Shown here: positions 61,798-64,000 of the stretch, piece by piece
How the letters are laid out: every line of letters begins with the position of its first letter
Numbering within the stretch: position 1 is the stretch's first letter
NCBI GenBank assembly: GCA_003134695.1
Contig: PLCB01000058.1
Coordinates: 100,778-164,777, forward strand
Source: Candidatus Zemynaea palustris
GTDB lineage: Bacteria; Vulcanimicrobiota; Vulcanimicrobiia; Vulcanimicrobiales; Vulcanimicrobiaceae
Length of the DNA: 64,000 bases
Reading direction: 5' to 3'
Notes under the pieces: generated by a model
What the model was told of the DNA's origin: nothing
What the model saw: the letters and a program-made list of their open reading frames with translations, nothing else
The model's database searches: none
Position numbers and translations under genes: made by a program

Positions 61798-62321
61798 GCG
61801 GGCTTGTTTCCGATCGCCCCGACGCGCCGCGTGATGCGATCGTGTCCCAAGAGTGGGAACAACAACTCGAGCGGCGGTCCCTCCGATTCGCCGAAGAGTG
61901 CCATTCGCACGGCCCACAACGCGTCTTCGCGGCAAATCCCGAACTCATCGGCGATTTCGGCGACGTCATGTTCGAGCGGAAGGTCGCGCAATTCTGACTG
62001 CGCGTCGACGTACTGGCCGATCGTGTCGAGGAAAAACAGGGTCTGCCGGCTCCGCAGGCGTTCGAGGTCGACCGCCGGGACGACCACCGCCTCGGCGCGC
62101 AGCGCCAGAATATAAGGAAAGGCGTCGCCGACGGTTCCGAGCCGATCGCCGTACGCGTCGATGAACGTTTCGATCCAGCGCAACGCCGCAGGCGACGCCG
62201 GAGTTTCCAGCAAGCCCGCACGTTGCATCGCCTCGCCGATCAGATCGCGCGCCGATTCGCGCGACGTCGTCGCGGAGATCGGGATGGCAAAGGGCGGTTG
62301 CGAATAGTCGAGGATCGTCAT
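61794..62321 (-). CDS. stand-alone glutamyl-tRNA synthetase C-terminal-domain-like protein
   Basis: 175 residues. The sequence aligns with the anticodon-binding end of GluRS: RSRQTLFFLDTIGQYVDAQS, then EIADEFGICREDALWAVRMA and PPLELLFPLLGHDRITRRV. There is no Rossmann domain, HIGH or KLSKR motif, and ispF starts directly upstream, so the catalytic part is not encoded here. The position is that of gltX in the ispDF-gltX-cysES order. It may be a decayed gltX kept as a tRNA-binding protein, or a coding relic; the frame is intact and overlaps cysE by 4 bases, which favours expression. Confidence 0.75.
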   Translation of the reverse strand: MTILDYSQPPFAIPISATTSRESARDLIGEAMQRAGLLETPASPAALRWIETFIDAYGDRLGTVGDAFPYILALRAEAVVVPAVDLERLRSRQTLFFLDTIGQYVDAQSELRDLPLEHDVAEIADEFGICREDALWAVRMALFGESEGPPLELLFPLLGHDRITRRVGAIGNKPA

Positions 62322-62324
62322 AAA

Positions 62325-62807
62325 TCAGCGCGAGCGCTCGAGGGCGGCGACGGCGTACGCGGCGATGCCGCTTCCGTCGCCCGTGTAGCCCATCCCTTCG
62401 CTCGTCTTCGCTTTGACACTCACCGACGAGGAATCGATGCGCAGGGTCTCGGCGAGTCGCGCCCGGATCGCGTCCAGATGCGGCGCAAGCTTCGGCGCCT
62501 CGACCACGACGGTCGCGTCGACGTTGACCAGTTCGTAACCGGCTTCGCGCGCCATCCGAGCGCAGGCTTCGAGTAGCCGCAGCGAATCGGCGCCTTTCCA
62601 TTGCGGGTCGCTGTCGGGGAAGTGCCGGCCCAGGTCGCCCAGATTGCACGCACCCAGAATTGCGTCCGCCAGCGCGTGCGCCAACGCGTCGCCGTCGGAA
62701 TGGCCGAGCGGCCCGCGCTCGAAGGGGATGCGCACGCCGCCCAGGATGAACGGCCGTCCCGCGACGAGCCGGTGAGCGTCGAAGCCATGACCGACGCGCA
62801 CGCTCAC
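62325..62807 (-). CDS. ispF: 2-C-methyl-D-erythritol 2,4-cyclodiphosphate synthase
   Basis: 160 residues. VGHGFDAHRLVAGRPFILGG holds the zinc ligands, LGHSDGDALAHALADAILGA and FPDSDPQWKGADSL complete the site. It cyclises the diphosphate in the MEP isoprenoid pathway. It overlaps ispD by 4 bases. Confidence 0.97.
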   Translation of the reverse strand: MSVRVGHGFDAHRLVAGRPFILGGVRIPFERGPLGHSDGDALAHALADAILGACNLGDLGRHFPDSDPQWKGADSLRLLEACARMAREAGYELVNVDATVVVEAPKLAPHLDAIRARLAETLRIDSSSVSVKAKTSEGMGYTGDGSGIAAYAVAALERSR

Positions 62808-63514
62808 GACGACGCCATCCTCTCGCGCGCGTTCGATCGTTCGCGCAAAATCGCTTCGGCGCGCTCGCGGTCGGCGGGCAGCGTCACCTTGAAGTTTTCG
62901 CTCGTCACCGGCACGATGACGACCGTCAATCCGAGCCGTTCCAGCAGCGCGACGTCGTCGGTCGCGTCCACGTCATCGTGCTCCGCCGCAGCATGCGCCT
63001 CGCGGAGATCGGCCGTTGTCGCGAACTGCGGCGTCTGCGCCGCCCACAATTCGGCACGATCGAGCGTCCGGCCGATCACGCGCGTCCCGCGCGGGACGAC
63101 CTTGATCGTATCGACCACCTGTGCCGCGAGCACGGCGCCGGTGCCGGGCGCAACCGCCGCCATCCCGGCGCGAATGTCGCGCGGCGTGACGAGCGGGCGT
63201 GCGCCGTCGTGAACGAACACGCCGTCGCATTCGACGGGCACCGCGCGAAGGGCGTTTCGCACCGAACCTTGGCGCGTCGGACCCGACGTCACGACGCGCG
63301 TCGCAAGGCGCGGCGCAAACCTGCGCGCCAGCGTCTCCATGCTCCCGACGTGTTCCGGCTCGGTCGCGATCACCAAGTCCTCGAGCTCGGTTAGCTCGGC
63401 GAACGTCCCAAAACACCACGCGACCATGGGCCGGCCGGCGAGTTCTATCAATTGCTTCGGCGCTCCGAAACGCTCGCCGCGACCACCGGCCGCAACGATC
63501 GCGCAAAATCTCAC
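62804..63514 (-). CDS. ispD: 2-C-methyl-D-erythritol 4-phosphate cytidylyltransferase
   Basis: 236 residues. The nucleotide loop is AAGGRGERFGAPKQL, followed by HDGARPLVTPRDI and DRAELWAAQTPQ. It adds CMP to MEP. ispD-ispF follow the yacL-like gene after 76 bases, as in Bacillus. Confidence 0.96.
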   Translation of the reverse strand: MRFCAIVAAGGRGERFGAPKQLIELAGRPMVAWCFGTFAELTELEDLVIATEPEHVGSMETLARRFAPRLATRVVTSGPTRQGSVRNALRAVPVECDGVFVHDGARPLVTPRDIRAGMAAVAPGTGAVLAAQVVDTIKVVPRGTRVIGRTLDRAELWAAQTPQFATTADLREAHAAAEHDDVDATDDVALLERLGLTVVIVPVTSENFKVTLPADRERAEAILRERSNARERMASS

Positions 63515-63590
63515 CCGGCGGTGTTTCGCAAAACAGGGACTGCCTTCCGTTGCGGGCGCCCCGGCGTCCCGTCCACGCCGACTACGGTGG

Positions 63591-64000
63591 TCAGTTTCCG
63601 ACTTGGCTCGGGCGTTTCACCTTCGCGAAGATCATTCGGCCGGCGACGGTCTGTAAGACGCTCGTTACCTGCACGTCGGTGTCCTCGCCGATCAGACGGC
63701 GCCCGTTTTCGACCACGATCATCGTCCCGTCGTCGAGATATCCGACACCCTGATGCGGTTCTTTGCCGTCGCGCACGATGGTGACGTGCATCTCTTCGCC
63801 GGGCAGTACGACGGGCTTGACGGCGCCGGCCAATTCGTTGATGTTGAGCACCGCCACGCCTTCGACTTGCGCGACCCGGTTGAGGTTGTAGTCGTTGGTA
63901 ACGAGCCTGCCGTTGCGTTCGCGCGCCAGCCGCACCAATTTCGCGTCGACGGCTCCGCCGACGTCGTCGTAGTCGCGCTCGTCGATCTCGAGCGGCGCCG
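63591..64000 (-). CDS. PIN/TRAM-domain protein, YacL family, N-terminus cut by window edge
   Basis: 137 codons visible, open through the right edge. The PIN-domain end ([20 protein letters not shown], then [20 protein letters not shown]) has the acidic residues expected of a nuclease site, and a TRAM domain follows ([20 protein letters not shown]). Full-length YacL proteins have four N-terminal membrane helices, here outside the window. Possibly a membrane-linked ribonuclease. Confidence 0.9.
   Translation of the reverse strand, partial: APLEIDERDYDDVGGAVDAKLVRLARERNGRLVTNDYNLNRVAQVEGVAVLNINELAGAVKPVVLPGEEMHVTIVRDGKEPHQGVGYLDDGTMIVVENGRRLIGEDTDVQVTSVLQTVAGRMIFAKVKRPSQVGN

Overview
The window is GC-rich, tightly packed bacterial chromosome of mostly housekeeping genes, nearly all on the minus strand. 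From position 64000 down to about 42.6 kb the order is yacL(PIN-TRAM)-ispD-ispF-gltX fragment-cysE-cysS-rlmB-sigH, a tRNA Thr-Tyr-Gly-Thr quartet, rpmG-tRNA-Trp-secE-nusG, rplK-rplA, rplJ-rplL. This resembles the Bacillus subtilis yacL to rplL block, but the organism also has Flp pilins, a TRAP transporter, flagellar genes, a FliA-type sigma factor and very high GC. A deep, GC-rich, Terrabacteria-like lineage such as Ca. Eremiobacterota (WPS-2) would fit; that placement is inference, since no rRNA gene is present. No CRISPR array, rRNA gene or recognisable insertion sequence was seen, and no stretch longer than about 300 bases lacks a gene, RNA or leader.

Layout. 1-11.1 kb is one minus-strand run with 4-base start/stop overlaps at most junctions: valS-pyrR-pyrB-pyrC-carA-batD-like-moxR-exported protein-penicillin acylase (cut by the left edge). 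11.3-13.9 kb is a secreted zinc metalloprotease. 14.0-15.6 kb is a plus-strand cassette of small secreted proteins, the first made of 24-residue repeats. 15.6-16.7 kb holds tRNA-Pro, HU and aroQ, with hslO facing them. 17.7-27.6 kb is a minus-strand run: fliJ-flbD-fliO-receiver domain-small membrane protein-rlmD-gatC-gatA-gatB-mutS2-tyrS. 27.7-28.6 kb is a second, paralogous copy of the repeat-protein cassette. 28.6-37.6 kb holds purA, a GH125 mannosidase, recX-recA, ftsY, a lipoprotein, a FliA-type sigma factor, an orphan DppB-like permease and a GAF protein. 37.8-39.9 kb is a membrane pyrophosphatase. 40-48 kb is an M16 protease followed by the ribosomal/nusG/secE block, with two intruders: a degenerate EAL protein and a membrane protein. 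48.1-56.4 kb is an accessory block (TRAP transporter, CoA-transferase, GT87, malate synthase, tandem Flp pilins) where tuf often lies in other bacteria. 56.6-64 kb is the tRNA quartet, an HNH nuclease gene and the sigH-to-yacL block.

How the genes fit together. The pyr genes give the first three pyrimidine steps except carB and carry their own PyrR regulator; valS heads the run. gatCAB makes amidated tRNAs. recA and the HNH gene share an almost identical palindromic site, which suggests common, possibly damage-responsive, control. cysE-cysS retain the gltX-cysE-cysS order although gltX is reduced to its C-terminal domain. The most unusual content is the duplicated cassette of 24-residue-repeat secreted proteins with a two-cysteine secreted partner (14.06-14.99 and 27.71-28.62 kb), which I could not match to a named family.
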